Source: Kumtagia sp963820075 (GTDB lineage Bacteria > Pseudomonadota > Alphaproteobacteria > Rhizobiales > Rhizobiaceae). Taken from it: 64,000 bases of DNA. The notes beneath the pieces were generated by a model. It was not told where the DNA came from. It was given only the letters and a program-made list of their open reading frames with translations, and ran no database searches. The stretch's first letter is position 1. The number at the start of each line of letters is the position of its first letter. The stretch lies in the NCBI GenBank assembly GCA_963820075.1, contig CAWFYS010000012.1, forward strand, positions 434,001-498,000. The letters are read 5' to 3'. The translations under genes and the position numbers were made by a program. Positions 33,810 to 41,771 of the stretch are shown here, in pieces.

Positions 33810-35162
33810 CCAAACTTGGGTCGCCATGTCCTGACGGGTGCTTGCTTTCCACCAGTCTGGATGCAATCGACCGGGTTTTTCACGGCAGTTGACCTCAGCG
33901 GCTGCGCCAAATGCGGACTGGAGAATCCCAAGTTGGCGAAGACCTTTTTGAACTTGCGGGGTATTCATGAACAGTCGCCACAGCAAGCCGCTGCGGAAAT
34001 TCTCGATCATGCTGACGATCGGCCCCTGATTGATTGCAAGATAGGTGCGCGCATACCAGTTGCGGGTTTCGCAGAAGGAGTCGACGAACCCGTATCGTCC
34101 CCAGATACGGTGTCTTGGCCTCGTCAGGAAATACCGCGCCGCCCGCATCGATTCGTTCGGAGTGTAGGGAAAACTCGACAGCGCCGCACTCGGCGTGATT
34201 ACGCCGACGTCCCGGCCTGGAGCGTGCGCGACATAGCCGTCCGGACCGTGGCTGGAGGTCAACCCCCAGCAAGCCGGCCCATACCCCACATGCCCATGGG
34301 GATTTTGAACGCAGTGCTCATAATGGATGCGGGCGTGCGAAAGGTTCTGAAGCCAATAATCGGCATACCGGTCACACAGACCGCGAGGGTCGAGACCGCA
34401 GAAACAATAGTGGGCGATGAAAAGCGGCCCGCCATAGTCGGCTCCAAGCGGAAGTTCGATGCCGTGATAGGACTGGCCATTGCGAAAACCGCCACCAGAG
34501 GCAAATCCGTGATGATAGACATCGGGCTCTATCGAGTGCCTTTCTGAGCCGGCAGCCAGAACATAGGCGAGCAAACCCTCGTTCCAGCCGCCAATCCTGC
34601 AGTTCATGGCCCAGCCGTGTTTGGGGCTCCAATGCCAGTAAAGCGTCTTTTCGCCCCGCGTGTACCAGTCCCATTCTGCCTCTTGCCAGAGCCGATCAAT
34701 GCGGCTGCGCACTTCTTTCTCCAGCGGCGAACTGCCGTTGAAATACTGGGCGGCGCACAAAAGTCCCTGAAACAAAAATGCCGTCTCCACGACATCGCCG
34801 CCGTCGTCTTTGCGGCCAAAGCGAATGGTCTCGCCTGAGCGGCCATCGATGAAATGAGAAAACATTCCATGATAGCGAGCAGCCCGTTCCAGGAAGTCCA
34901 GCATCAGGACAAGGCGCTCAAGAGCGCTGCCGCGTGAAATCCAGCCGCGCTCTACGGCAACGAGTATTGCCATGACACCAAAGCCTGAACCGCCAATGGC
35001 AACCAGGTCATTATTCGGATCGCGCGTGGTAGTTTGACGGTCGCGAGCAAGGCCGCACACCGGATGTGCGCCCTCCCAGAAGTATCGAAACGTCTGGCGC
35101 TGGACAGCCTCGAGGAGGTCGTCATCGCCTAGATCGCGGAGATCGTGGAGAGGTTGATGCAT
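33806..35162 (-). pseudogene. Glucoamylase-family protein (COG5368-like), frameshifted near the 3' end
   Basis: Starting at the ATG at 35162, the frame reads TFRYFWEGAHPVCGLARDR, VAIGGSGFGVMAILV, FSHFIDGRSGETIRFGRKDD and CWGLTSSHGPDGY, typical of the glucoamylase family of alpha/alpha-barrel proteins. At about 33921-33932 the native C-terminus (GLRQLGFSSPHLAQ) shifts by one base into another frame ending at TAA 33806-33808. The actual open frame instead runs antisense through paoC to 32448, giving 904 codons. The length 3n+1 fits one inserted base. No signal peptide is seen. Catalytic residues lie upstream of the shift, so activity may survive if the long product is stable. Confidence 0.75.
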
Positions 35163-35261
35163 CTTGGCAAAGTGATTGGCAGACGAGGCGCCATGTTGTC
35201 CAACTTGTTGTTCTCGCCAAGCCCAGCGTTCTGCGCGATTGTCGGCATTTCCAGTCTATGG

Positions 35262-35297
35262 TGCAATGCAACACAAGGGTATTGCAATGCAGCAAAG
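35262..35297 (+). promoter_or_regulatory. Candidate PhaR-type operator upstream of phasin
   Basis: Two TGCAATGCA-containing sites (35262-35270 and 35283-35291, the second continuing GCAAAG) lie about 70-100 bp before the phasin start. Repressors of the PhaR family bind TGC/GCA-rich palindromes at phasin promoters and release on PHA binding. Seen in sequence; regulation inferred. Confidence 0.45.
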
Positions 35298-35364
35298 TCT
35301 TTACTATATGCCTTTCATGCATAAACGAGACGGCACCCCGACCCGTCGAAATGAAGGAAAGAAA

Positions 35365-35829
35365 ATGTCCAAGACCGCTAGCAAGCCCACCGATTTCATC
35401 GAAAACGTCGAGTTCCCCACCTTCGACGCATCCAAGGCTACCGACCAGTTCCGCGCTTTCACCGAGAAGGGCGTTGAGCAGAGCAAGGAAGTTTACTCGA
35501 AGCTGAAGACCGGCGCCGAGAGCACCCAGAAGGCCGTCGAGACGAGCGTCGAGACCGCCAAGGCCGCCGGCAGCGACCTGTCGCTGAAGACGATCGCCGC
35601 GCTGCGCGCCAATGCCGAGCTCAGCTTCTCGCACCTCGAGGCGCTGGTTGGCGTCAAGTCGGTTTCCGAACTGATCGAAGTGCAGACCGCTTTCGTTCGC
35701 AAGAGCGTCGAGGCCGGCGTTGCCCAGGTCAAGGATCTCCAGGCTGCCAGCACGAAGGCCGCCGAGGAAGTCACCAAGCCGCTGAAGGACGTCTTCGAGA
35801 AGGCGATGAAAGACATCAAGGTCGCTTGA
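35365..35829 (+). CDS. Phasin (polyhydroxyalkanoate granule protein)
   Basis: A 154-residue amphipathic helical protein. FRAFTEKGVEQSKEVYSKL, LEALVGVKSVSELIEVQTAF and VRKSVEAGVAQVKDLQAAST are typical of the alphaproteobacterial phasin family, which coats PHB granules. It has no signal peptide and few aromatic residues. The ATG at 35365 follows GAAGGAAAG. An sRNA-like structure with three anti-Shine-Dalgarno loops follows directly on the same strand. Confidence 0.9.
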   Translation: MSKTASKPTDFIENVEFPTFDASKATDQFRAFTEKGVEQSKEVYSKLKTGAESTQKAVETSVETAKAAGSDLSLKTIAALRANAELSFSHLEALVGVKSVSELIEVQTAFVRKSVEAGVAQVKDLQAASTKAAEEVTKPLKDVFEKAMKDIKVA

Positions 35830-35832
35830 TTT

Positions 35833-35877
35833 TAGCGGTTCCGGAAAGCGATCTCACGGTTTTCCGCAGAACTGCCA
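35833..35877 (+). repeat. Degenerate half-copy of the RIME1-like repeat
   Basis: GCGGTTCCGGAAAGCGATC followed by TCACGGTTTTCCGCAGAAC aligns with the CTAAGCAGGTTCCGG palindrome of the full repeat but has drifted and lacks the second palindrome. It lies directly after the phasin stop and before the sRNA. Confidence 0.5.
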
Positions 35878-35991
35878 CACCGCGGGACGGTTCCTCCTCC
35901 CTCTGCCCCGCGGGATATGCCGCCAGCACCCTCCTCCCGCTGGCGCGACATAGGAAAAGGCCGGCACCTCCTCCCGCCGGCCTTTTCTTTT
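35878..35991 (+). ncRNA. Alpha-r14-like sRNA with three anti-Shine-Dalgarno loops
   Basis: Three successive hairpins each expose CCTCCTCCC in the loop: stem CCGCGGG/CCCGCGG (35880-35913), stem CGCCAGC/GCTGGCG (35921-35945), and stem GGCCGGC/GCCGGCC (35959-35982) followed by TTTTCTTTT as terminator. This is the diagnostic architecture of the rhizobial alpha-r14 trans-acting sRNA family (including NfeR1 of S. meliloti), which pairs with ribosome-binding sites. The 5' end is uncertain; it could be independently transcribed or processed from the phasin 3' UTR. Confidence 0.75.
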
Positions 35992-36277
35992 GCCGCTTGA
36001 AATGGCGCGCATTTGCTCTTATTCGCACCCTCGCAAGCGACGAGCGGCGCCAAAATGTCCAGGACGGAACCAGTTCAACGATGGCCTGCGTCAGGCGAGC
36101 GCACAGTTCCTCAGCGCGCTCGATCCTGGCCGGCAGTTCCGCCAGCACGAGGTCCCTGCCGCACGTGCAGGTTGATCGCGAGATATGCGCCGCATGTTCA
36201 TTTGACACAAACGCGTCGCCCGATAGAGATTATCCTTACCGAAGCGCAGTGCGCTCTCCATCCCAGTCGAGGCGATC

Positions 36278-36874
36278 ATGGGCAGATATAGAGACCATCG
36301 CGAGCCACGCCGGCATCGCCTTGACGACCCGGTTTCCTTTTCGGAACGGACTTCCGAGCCAAGCTACTTTCAGCGCTCTTCGACCGTGACCACAGACCCT
36401 GTTGACGCCGAAGTGATGTGGTTCAACGCCAGCAAGGGCTTTGGCTTCGTCAAACTGTCGGATGGAACGGAGGCCTATCTGCACGTCCGAGTGTTGGAGG
36501 CGGCAGGAAGTCGCAGTGTTTCCGATGGGACGCCTCTCAAGGTCACGGTGGAAGAAAGTCCAAGAGGTCATCAGGTCGCGCAAGTGCTGGAGATCGGCGA
36601 TCAGATCGCGAAAATTCCGGCAAAGACGGGTCTTGCCGGAGAGTCTGCTGCCGGGACGGGTGCGCTGCTGGAGAGCGAAGGCACGGTCAAGTGGTACAAT
36701 CCCGAAAAGGGATTCGGCTTCATCGCTCCCGAAAACGGTCAGAAGGACGTCTTCGTCCATGCCACCGCGTTGGCCGGCTCAGGGCTCAGCGTGCTGATGG
36801 AGGGACAGAAGGTGTTTGTCAAATGCACGCAGGGCAAGAAAGGCCTGGAAGTGCGGAGCATTCGCCTCGCCTAA
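36278..36874 (+). CDS. Cold-shock protein with two CSD domains
   Basis: 198 residues. The basic N-terminal tail (MGRYRDHREPRRHRLDD) precedes two cold-shock domains: the first (about 43-110) has VMWFNASKGFGFVKL and EAYLHVRVL, the second (about 133-198) VKWYNPEKGFGFIAP and KDVFVHATAL. The first domain's RNP2 is degenerate, the second is canonical. It probably binds RNA; two-CSD proteins of this type are common in Rhizobiales. Its TAA stop is formed by the edge of a RIME1-like repeat (CTAAGCAG), so the natural C-terminus may have been altered. Confidence 0.88.
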   Translation: MGRYRDHREPRRHRLDDPVSFSERTSEPSYFQRSSTVTTDPVDAEVMWFNASKGFGFVKLSDGTEAYLHVRVLEAAGSRSVSDGTPLKVTVEESPRGHQVAQVLEIGDQIAKIPAKTGLAGESAAGTGALLESEGTVKWYNPEKGFGFIAPENGQKDVFVHATALAGSGLSVLMEGQKVFVKCTQGKKGLEVRSIRLA

Positions 36875-36896
36875 GCAGACTTGCGTGGCTTCGCCC

Positions 36897-37280
36897 CATG
36901 GTACACGACACAAGGATCACGTCCTTGTTTCGAGGCCGCTTTTGCTCCTCACCCTTACCCTCTCCCCTTGTGGGAGAATGTGCCTGAACGAGTGAAGGCG
37001 GATGAGGGTGTGGAACGGCGGCGCTTCACCCTGGAACGTTGCGCCTCGCCCAGGGAGACGCTCGCTGCGCTTGCGCCAATCGTGAACGCTGGCGATTTGC
37101 CGGGACGTCCGCGCGAGACTCACCTTTCCCCTTGTGGGAGAAGGTGCCTGAACGGAGTGAAGGCGGATGAGGGTGTGGGGCGGCGCTTCGCCCTGGACGT
37201 TGCGCCCGCGGTACCCCTCAACCGACCTCGCTGCGCTCGGCCACGCCGGATGAGGGGCAAAATCGGCGCTGTCGTGTACT
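36897..37280. mobile_element. MITE-like insertion inside a RIME1-like repeat
   Basis: About 384 bp with terminal inverted repeats GTACACGACA (36901-36910) and TGTCGTGTAC (37270-37279), flanked by direct repeats GTGGCTTCGCCC. It encodes no transposase and contains two tandemly arranged about 80-bp repeat units. The structure fits a non-autonomous element moved by an unlinked transposase that makes a target duplication of about 12 bp. Confidence 0.7.
36963..37204. repeat. Two direct about 80-bp repeats within the insertion
   Basis: 36963-37043 and 37126-37204 share TCCCCTTGTGGGAGAA, GTGCCTGAACG, GTGAAGGCGGATGAGGGTGT and CGGCGCTTC in the same order, with small indels. This motif is familiar as a dispersed rhizobial intergenic repeat; here it is a pair inside the MITE-like element. 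Confidence 0.75.
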
Positions 37281-37410
37281 GTGGCTTCGCCCACGCTTCG
37301 CCTGCTTAGCCTCTTGTTTTGCCGCAGGTTTCTGTCGGAAAACCGTGACACTTTTCCGGAACCTGCTTAGACGCCAATAAGTTGGCCAAGGCCCGAATTG
37401 TCCCTCAGAC

Positions 37411-37526
37411 AAAGAAAAAGCCCGCCGCCGGGAGGAGGTGGCAGCGGGCTCGATTTGAAATGCAGCGCGGGAGGAGGTGCACCGCATTCAACATCGGCAT
37501 CGCATCTGGGAGGAGTAGATGGCCGA
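37411..37526 (-). ncRNA. Second alpha-r14-like sRNA (minus strand)
   Basis: Read leftward, three hairpins appear: CATCTACTCCTCCCAGATG (37503-37521), stem TGCGGTGC/GCGCTGCA around ACCTCCTCCC (37461-37486), and a GC-rich terminator stem GCCCGCTGCC/GGCGGCGGGC around ACCTCCTCCC (37420-37449) followed by TTTTTCTTT. The repeated anti-Shine-Dalgarno loops match the locus at 35878. A promoter-like pair lies just upstream. A plus-strand ORF from 37519 appears to have a perfect RBS only because it reads the complement of loop 1. Confidence 0.78.
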
Positions 37527-37533
37527 CAAGAGG

Positions 37534-37561
37534 ATCATAACGATAGCCGCAGATATTGCAA
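37534..37561 (-). promoter_or_regulatory. Candidate sigma-70-type promoter of the minus-strand sRNA
   Basis: On the minus strand, TTGCAA (37561-37556), a 16-base spacer and TATGAT (37539-37534) precede a predicted transcription start near 37527, six bases before the first hairpin of the sRNA. Confidence 0.5.
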
Positions 37562-37819
37562 TGCACAAATTGCATAATGCGCCTGCGAAGTCGTTAAAAG
37601 GCGGTGTGCCGATGCGAGTGCGATTTATGACCAGCGGGAAGCGGGTCTCGACCATGGAAGGACATGGTCTCGTCGAGCTTTTCGGGCTTGAGATCCGCGT
37701 TCGACGCCTCCCCAAGGGCCTCGCGGTCCGGACCGTGCGGCAGCATCATGTTTTACAACAACGACATGCCGCCCGGAACCGAATGTGTCTCGCCCCACGC
37801 GCCGCCCGACCCCAGAAAA

Positions 37820-38929
37820 TTACCGGTCCCTGTTGGGAAGGCGCTCAATCAGGGCGCCGGTGCTATCAACAAAAAGCAGACTCGCATTCCCTCGCAGGGA
37901 CTTTTCGCGCGCCAGCCCGGAGTGCAGGTCCTTGCTGAACTTTTGGAGTAGAGCGGAGGATGCCACAAATTTCGCGTGCTGCAACGGGTCGCCACTTTGA
38001 AGAACGCTCATGTCGATTACCCGCAGCCCTGCCTGTTCGAGAACTGGGATGATCCGCGGGTCATCGACTACGAAGGCACCGACCCGATCGACATTGCCGG
38101 CTATCAGCTTCGATACCGCAAGCGCCTTGTCATCGCGGGAAATCAGAACAGTAATGGGCGGGGACCTCTTTCCAATCGCCATGATCTGCGTGCGAAACAC
38201 GTCGACATCTATATCGGGCGAGGCGAGCACAACCTCGCCAAGTTTGCCGTTGAACTCGAGGCCGTTTTTGAATTTGGCTTGCCGCAAGACCTCGGCCGTC
38301 AACCACGCTCCCATTGAATGAGCAACCAAGTGGACCTTCTTGACGGACGGGATCTGGGCAACATTTCGGATCAACCGCTCAAGATGGTCACGCGAGAACA
38401 TGGAGCTTTCCCGATCACGACCATAGGCGAGCGTTCTGCCTTCCGATGGCCAGGAGAATAAAATAGCAGCACCGGAAAATCCCGTGTCGTTAACAAGCTG
38501 GGCGAAGCGAAAAATCGCCTCCTGGTAAAGAGTATTATAGCCGTGGATGAAAATGACTGCTTCGCTGTTGTGGCTCGCTGCGGCGACGCGTTTCGCGAAT
38601 TCATCCTCCGTCAGATCAGTCCGCGCCAGTACAGCGAAATGACGCTCCGGGTCGGCTGCCCCCCTCGGCCATTCGATCGCGCCTGCTTTGTGACCAGGTG
38701 GGATCGACATATCATAGGCCTGGTAATTCAGGGTGAAGCTTCGACCCGAAGCGGTCCCGAATTCCCCCGTGTTGCCTGTCAGGTTCCTCGAGGTAGCGGC
38801 AAACAGTTCCACGCGCCGTGCATCGCTTGCAGAGGTCTCAACAGGAACCAGCACAGTAGCGGCCGGACGCAGTGCGCAGCCATCGAGCACGATCGCCACG
38901 AGCAGGCAGGAAAACAATCGGAATTTCAT
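37820..38929 (-). CDS. Lipoprotein alpha/beta hydrolase (DUF900-type)
   Basis: 369 residues. The start MKFRLFSCLLVAIVLDGC is a lipoprotein signal with Cys18 as the likely lipid-modified residue. The hydrolase fold follows: VIFIHGYNTLYQEAIFR, ILFSWPSEGRTLAYGRDRES, and LVAHSMGAWL with the nucleophile Ser; SPDIDVDVF is typical of DUF900 proteins. It is likely an envelope-anchored esterase or lipase-like enzyme. The ATG at 38929 follows GGAGG; the longer frame adds four residues. It is unrelated to the adjoining sugar-acid genes. Confidence 0.85.
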   Translation of the reverse strand: MKFRLFSCLLVAIVLDGCALRPAATVLVPVETSASDARRVELFAATSRNLTGNTGEFGTASGRSFTLNYQAYDMSIPPGHKAGAIEWPRGAADPERHFAVLARTDLTEDEFAKRVAAASHNSEAVIFIHGYNTLYQEAIFRFAQLVNDTGFSGAAILFSWPSEGRTLAYGRDRESSMFSRDHLERLIRNVAQIPSVKKVHLVAHSMGAWLTAEVLRQAKFKNGLEFNGKLGEVVLASPDIDVDVFRTQIMAIGKRSPPITVLISRDDKALAVSKLIAGNVDRVGAFVVDDPRIIPVLEQAGLRVIDMSVLQSGDPLQHAKFVASSALLQKFSKDLHSGLAREKSLRGNASLLFVDSTGALIERLPNRDR

Positions 38930-39023
38930 CGGTGCCTCCACCCAGCGAATGTGTTTCTTGCCAGGATGCCTTTGTGTAGAGGCCTGTCCATGTAGGCCGT
39001 CATCTTCGCTGGGATGTGCCTGA

Positions 39024-40223
39024 TCAGTCGAAGAACCCGGCGTCCTCTCCCAGCAGATACTTCTTGGCCCCCTGGGGGTCGATGTCGAGGCCGAGCCCGG
39101 GGGCTTCGAGCAGGTCGATCATCGAATCCTTCACCACCTGCTTGGGCAGGCCGATGACGATGTCGTTCCACCATGGGTCCGAGGCGCTGGGATATTCGAA
39201 CGCCACGTAATTGGCGGGCAGGGTGGCGCACACGTTGATCAGTGCGCCAAGGCCGAGGAGGCCGTTCGCCGTGCCGTGCGGCGCCATCAGGATCGAGTGC
39301 ATATAGGCGTGCTCGGCGACCCATTTGAGCTCGGCGATCCCGCCAATATCGGCGGGATCGGGGCCGATGACGCGCACCGCCTGCGTCTCGATCAGCTCCT
39401 TGAAATTGTGCCGCAGGTAAATCTGCTCGCCGGTATGGATCGGCGTCGAGGTCGAGGTGGTCAGCTCCCGATAGGCCTGCGGATTGACCCACGGCACATA
39501 GTCGCCGGTCAGCATGTCCTCGAGCCACATCAAATTGTACTTCTCGACCGCGCGAGCGAACTTGATTGCATCGGGCAGCATCCAGCCCGGGCCGCAGTCG
39601 AGCGCCAGGCTGACCTTGTCGCCCAGCACCTCCTTCATCGCGATCACGCAATCGAGCATGTGGTTGAAACCGCGCTCGCTGATCACGCCTTGATCCATGG
39701 CACCGTGATAGCCGGCCTTCTTCTGCGTCACGCCGTAGTGGAAGCCGTCGATGGTGTCCTTCATGTTCGAGTGGAACGAGATTCCTTGCTTGATCATGAA
39801 GAAGTTCTGCGGCTGCTCCATCATCCATTTGACGTCAGCGGCGTAATCCTCCGGCCGGTCCCCCGCGCGTTTCTGGCGGATCGAGCCGTTATAGACGCGC
39901 ACCTGGTCGCGCACCTTGCCGCCGAGCAGTTTGTAGACCGGCACGCCTGCAGCCTTGCCGGCAATGTCCCAGAGCGCATGCTCGATGGCGCTGACGGCGG
40001 CGCCATAGGGCTTGAACGAGCCGCGCTGCCGGATCTTCAGCATCACCCGCTCGACGTCGGTCGGGTCCTCGCCGATCAGAGCCTCGCGGAAATGCAGCAC
40101 CCAAGGCTTGAGATAGGTCTTGGTGAACTCGACTTCGCCCAGGCCATAGAGGCCCTGGTCGGTAACGATGCGGACGATGGGGTGCCTGCCGATAACGGCA
40201 CAGCGGAGGTCGGTGATCTTCAT
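39024..40223 (-). CDS. Enolase-superfamily sugar-acid dehydratase (MR/MLE subgroup)
   Basis: 399 residues. The capping domain starts MKITDLRCAVIGRHPIVRIV. The barrel carries the metal ligands in order: SLALDCGPGWML (Asp), LMWLEDMLTGDY (Glu) and TPIHTGEQIYLRH (Glu), then MAPHGTANG with the catalytic His. Members of this subgroup dehydrate aldonic or aldaric acids. It is the last of three minus-strand dehydratase genes, 17 bp from the second. The ATG at 40223 gives the conserved start; the longer frame reads through the neighbouring gene. Substrate unknown. Confidence 0.85.
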   Translation of the reverse strand: MKITDLRCAVIGRHPIVRIVTDQGLYGLGEVEFTKTYLKPWVLHFREALIGEDPTDVERVMLKIRQRGSFKPYGAAVSAIEHALWDIAGKAAGVPVYKLLGGKVRDQVRVYNGSIRQKRAGDRPEDYAADVKWMMEQPQNFFMIKQGISFHSNMKDTIDGFHYGVTQKKAGYHGAMDQGVISERGFNHMLDCVIAMKEVLGDKVSLALDCGPGWMLPDAIKFARAVEKYNLMWLEDMLTGDYVPWVNPQAYRELTTSTSTPIHTGEQIYLRHNFKELIETQAVRVIGPDPADIGGIAELKWVAEHAYMHSILMAPHGTANGLLGLGALINVCATLPANYVAFEYPSASDPWWNDIVIGLPKQVVKDSMIDLLEAPGLGLDIDPQGAKKYLLGEDAGFFD

Positions 40224-40240
40224 CTTGGGTTCTCTTCGCC

Positions 40241-41602
40241 TCAGCTCCAGGTGCGATCCCAGGAATACTCGGTGTCCCAGTGGTCCGTGGGCTGCCAGAT
40301 GCCCGTGACACCCGGCTGGAGATGCTGCGAGATCACCTCGTCGACGACGTCGTCGATCCCCAGGCCAGGCTTGTCCGGAACGGTGATAAAGCCGTCGTTC
40401 ACGAGCGGCTTGGGAAGGCCGGTGACGATATCGTCCCACCAGTCGACATCGGCAGAGTGGTATTCGAGCGCCATGAAGTTTGCGGTCGCGGTCGCGACAT
40501 GTGCCGCGGCCATTGCGGCGATCGGACTTTCGGCCATATGGATGGCCATGGCGACGCCGTGGTCCTGCGCCATGTCCCCGATCTTCTTGGTCTCCAGGAT
40601 GCCTCCGCTGGTGAGCAGGTCCGGGTGGATAACGGAGAGGCCGCCGCTCCTGAGCAGAGGCTCGAAGCCCTCCTTAAGGTAGATGTCCTCGCCGGTGCAG
40701 ATCGGCACCGTGGTAGCGTCCTGCAGTTGTCGGTACTGCTCGGTGTACTGCCATGGGATCACGTCCTCGAGCCAGGCTGGCACATATTTTTCGATCCGCC
40801 TGGCGAGGCGAATGCCGTTCTGAAGCGATATGTGGCCGACGTGGTCGATGGCGAGCGGAACTTCAAAGCCGATAACGTCGCGAACCTCGGCAATGTACTG
40901 CTCAAGCAGGTCGAGGCCCTTGTCGGAAAAGTGAAGGCCGGTAAACGGGTGGGCGACGTTGTGCAGATCGTACACGGCGTTGCGGGCGCGCCGCTCTTCA
41001 ATGGTCTTGACCGGCCCGCGGCCGGGGTGAACGCGGTACCCTTCAAGCGAGCCGGCAGGGGAAACGACCGCACCGGGGACATCGGCAATCTGCATCAGCC
41101 CCAGATCCATCTTGAGGAACGTGAAGCCGAGCGCCATGCGCTGCTTGAGGCGCTTGCCGGTTTCGGTGCCGCTCGGCACGATCGCGTCGGTATCGCAATA
41201 GATGCGCACCTTCTCCCGAAACCGGCCGCCGAGCATCTGGTAGATGGGGACGCCATAGGCCTTGCCGGCGAGATCCCATAACGCGATTTCGACCGCCGAG
41301 ACGCCGCCGCCTTGCCGGCCGTGCCCGCCGAACTGCTTGATCCGGCGAAACAGACGGTCGATGTCGCAGGGGTTCTCGCCAAGCAGCCGGCTCTTCAGCA
41401 TCAGCGCGTAGGTGGCGCTGGCGCCGTCGCGCACCTCGCCAAGCCCGACGATGCCCTGGTTGGTGTAAATCTTCAGCAGCGCCGAGGTGAACGGCGCGCC
41501 AATGATTTCGGCTACCCGCATGTCGGTGATGCGAAGCTCGGACGGCTTCGAGTTCGTGTTCACCCGGTCGAGCGCCTCGTCGGCCCCATCCGTCTTTGGC
41601 AT
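40241..41602 (-). CDS. Enolase-superfamily dehydratase (MR/MLE subgroup), 453 aa
   Basis: 453 residues, with an extra about 22-residue N-terminal tail before LRITDMRVAEIIGAPF. Metal ligands and catalytic positions are VPLAIDHVGHIS (Asp), PAWLEDVIPWQY (Glu), VPICTGEDIYLKEG (Glu) and VAMAIHMAESPIAAM (His). The long insertion between about 175 and 240 is unusual compared with the 399- and 388-residue neighbours. It probably acts on a different sugar-acid stereoisomer. The start at 41602 is clear of the repeat at 41666. Confidence 0.85.
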   Translation of the reverse strand: MPKTDGADEALDRVNTNSKPSELRITDMRVAEIIGAPFTSALLKIYTNQGIVGLGEVRDGASATYALMLKSRLLGENPCDIDRLFRRIKQFGGHGRQGGGVSAVEIALWDLAGKAYGVPIYQMLGGRFREKVRIYCDTDAIVPSGTETGKRLKQRMALGFTFLKMDLGLMQIADVPGAVVSPAGSLEGYRVHPGRGPVKTIEERRARNAVYDLHNVAHPFTGLHFSDKGLDLLEQYIAEVRDVIGFEVPLAIDHVGHISLQNGIRLARRIEKYVPAWLEDVIPWQYTEQYRQLQDATTVPICTGEDIYLKEGFEPLLRSGGLSVIHPDLLTSGGILETKKIGDMAQDHGVAMAIHMAESPIAAMAAAHVATATANFMALEYHSADVDWWDDIVTGLPKPLVNDGFITVPDKPGLGIDDVVDEVISQHLQPGVTGIWQPTDHWDTEYSWDRTWS

Positions 41603-41665
41603 GACTTATCCTCGTTCTGGTCGTGGGACTTGCCGACCCGCACGCCGGGCCGGCATAGAGCGTCG

Positions 41666-41771
41666 CTAAGAAGACTTGCGTGGCTTCGCCCGCGCTTCGT
41701 CTGCTTAGCGTCTTGTTTTGTCGAAGGTTTCTGGCGGAAAACCGTGACACACTTTTCCGGAACCTGCTTAG
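41666..41771 (-). repeat. RIME1-like two-palindrome repeat, copy 5
   Basis: A 106-bp copy between two dehydratase genes. Its right edge (CTAAGCAG on the minus strand) supplies the TAA stop of the dehydratase at 41768-42934. Confidence 0.85.

Larger units (their letters stand above)
36871..37370 (-). repeat. RIME1-like repeat, copy 4, interrupted by an insertion
   Basis: The first 26 bases (36871-36896) and the remaining part (37293-37370) together match the other copies. They are separated by 384 bp that carry inverted ends and are flanked by a 12-bp duplication of repeat sequence (GTGGCTTCGCCC at 36885-36896 and 37281-37292). Removing the insert and one duplicate restores a typical element. 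Confidence 0.85.

Noticed and set aside
35816..36208. 130-codon minus-strand ORF starting MSNEHAAHISRST
   Set aside because: Its 3' half is antisense to the sRNA hairpins; only the first about 50 residues look protein-like and no RBS or family match was seen.
37519..37938. 139-codon plus-strand ORF with a perfect-looking GGGAGGAG ribosome-binding site
   Set aside because: The site is the complement of an anti-Shine-Dalgarno loop of the minus-strand sRNA; the protein has no recognisable pattern and overlaps the convergent hydrolase gene.
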